A stretch of DNA of 64,000 nt, taken from Brienomyrus brachyistius. Lineage: Eukaryota > Chordata > Actinopteri > Osteoglossiformes > Mormyridae. The stretch covers positions 19,468,349-19,532,348 of the forward strand of contig NC_064551.1 in the NCBI RefSeq assembly GCF_023856365.1, read 5' to 3'. The notes beneath the pieces were generated by a model. That model did no database searches and was not told the DNA's origin. It saw nothing but the letters and a program-made list of their open reading frames with translations. Below, in pieces: positions 62,506 to 64,000 of this stretch (position 1 is its first letter; each line of letters begins with the position of its first letter). The position numbers and the translations under genes are program-made.

Positions 62506-62666
62506 ATCATATATTTACAGAATAAGGTAGAAACTACAAATTGAGCCTGAAATTTAAGAGCAAAATTTAATTAAAATTAGGTTCAATTTCCAGTTTTATC
62601 GTCAGCTGCTATATTATACTATATATTATACTATATTTTACTATACTAAATTATTATACCAAGGTT

Positions 62667-62670
<4 letters not shown>

Positions 62671-62698
<28 letters not shown>

Positions 62699-62735
62699 AG
62701 ATAAGATAAGATAAGATAAGATAAGATAAGATAAA
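62671..62735. repeat. (ATAAG)n pentanucleotide repeat
   Basis: Thirteen perfect copies of ATAAG, i.e. repeated GATAA words that read as GATA sites on the plus strand. Confidence 0.95.
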
Positions 62736-62739
62736 TTAA

Positions 62740-64000
62740 GAAAAAACTTTATTTATCCAGAGGGAAATTCTTTTGTCCTTTACACGCTCAGTGCAACAAT
62801 AGGAATAAAGGTAAGGTGGAAAAAAAATAGTGCAAAATAACTATAAGTGATACTGTATTGTAACTATATAAATACACATAAATATTCATACTCTGTAAAA
62901 AGTTTAAAAAGAAAAAAACTATAACTAAGCTATAACAAACATAATAAAATAACAGATTATTAGTGCATGTGTAATGAAAAGTGACTAAGTGTTTGTGCCT
63001 TGAATAATTGCGATAGCAGCATGTGATGATGGATAAAACAAACAAAAAAAATAGCTACTATTATGGATAAATGATAGTTGCCTTCTCTGCCTTCCATTTT
63101 GTGTGGTGTGTTTAATGTGCTCCATCATTGTCTCAATCCAATTAGGATGGATTACAGAAGTAAGATGTCTTCTGCTTTCCTGAGCCACAGAACCGATGCT
63201 CTGTGATGCTGGTTCAGTTACGAAAAAGAGGATCAGCCTATCACTGAAAACGGACCCCAGCCTTCATTCCAGAGGGCATTTATCAGCAGCAAGTGAGGTA
63301 CTTTAAGCTTTTGTCCTGCAGCATTTAAGTTGCTGAACTGCTTGTATATGAGTGGAATACTTCTGGGGGGTTAAAATATACGCAGAAAGTATCCTTGTAT
63401 TTCACTGAAATGTAAGAGATTTGGAGAAAAATGCAGCTTTTAGGGGAGGGACATTGCAGAATCAGGATGTAGGACATTTCTGTATCAAATGGTTGTCAAA
63501 AGACTGTCAGTGTAACTAAAGGCATAATTGATGGTAAGTACTGAAGGAAAAAATAACATTTGGATGATCATCTAAAATCCTAAACACACTTGTCTTAGTT
63601 AAATTTCTTCGAAAACTATTTGAACGTTAAAGATGTAGAAATTATCAACTGATTAAATGCAGAATGTAATGAACCGCAACCACATGTTGCTCTTGCACAT
63701 ACTGGATGGAACTGGAAAGGCTTCTTGACACTGGCGAATACTGTATACAAAGCAGTGCAGCCCCATAAATGCGGTGTGTATTTTGCGAGCAAGAAAAAAA
63801 TGCAATACATTTACGAACACAATAACTATAGCAGTGATTCTCGGATCAGGTCTGCCTCTCTGTCTAAGTAGGGGGACCAAACACTCGCTTCGGGCCAGTA
63901 ATATCTCTTCGCCGAAAATATGCACGCTTACCAAGAAGGTAAAATATGCATTTTTTTGTGGACATGAGTGTATAAAAGAGTATAACTGCAATATGATGCA
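62740..64000. other. Right edge: no feature recognised
   Basis: AT-rich DNA with short, unsupported open frames. I see no exon, RNA gene or clear repeat boundary apart from simple A-rich stretches. Confidence 0.5.

Overview
This is vertebrate nuclear DNA, almost certainly from a teleost fish. It contains multi-exon genes with GT-AG introns, tRNA-derived SINEs, a Tc1-type miniature element, several fold-back elements and many micro- and minisatellites. Five protein genes could be rebuilt exon by exon with consistent reading phase. The species cannot be named from this window. The gene order DNAJC27 - EFR3B - POMC matches the human 2p23 neighbourhood, and PARP1 beside it fits a fish-specific arrangement.

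Layout: (1) 146-9196, minus strand: the first ten exons (512 codons) of parp1, with zinc fingers 1-3, the DEVD-containing NLS and the BRCT domain; the rest lies off the left edge. A single-exon A2-type adenosine receptor gene sits inside parp1 intron 4 on the opposite strand (5304-6299). (2) 9.2-18.4 kb: intergenic, with SINEs and fold-back/Tc1-type elements. (3) 18438-22680, minus: complete dnajc27 (RBJ, a Rab-like GTPase with a J domain), seven coding exons, 273 aa. (4) 25.1-50.9 kb, plus: efr3b, 23 coding exons, 819 aa, with two candidate first exons that each carry 7 coding nucleotides. Its introns hold several tandem arrays; one, of 40-bp units, ends exactly at the exon 4 acceptor. (5) 56007-57162, minus: complete pomc (210 aa), with a candidate non-coding exon 1 and TATA box at 58.87-58.97 kb. 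(6) 59-64 kb: no gene recognised; fold-back DNA, a solo-LTR-like element, a SINE and microsatellites.

The genes do not form a pathway. parp1 acts in DNA-damage signalling, dnajc27 in small-GTPase signalling, efr3b in plasma-membrane PI4-kinase recruitment, pomc is a hormone precursor, and the nested gene encodes a GPCR. I found no clearly undescribed multi-gene system. The most unusual observations are: a POMC precursor lacking dibasic sites on both sides of beta-MSH and altered at two usually invariant alpha-MSH positions; an array of about 20 copies of a splice-acceptor-like unit abutting efr3b exon 4; and an intronless adenosine receptor nested in parp1.
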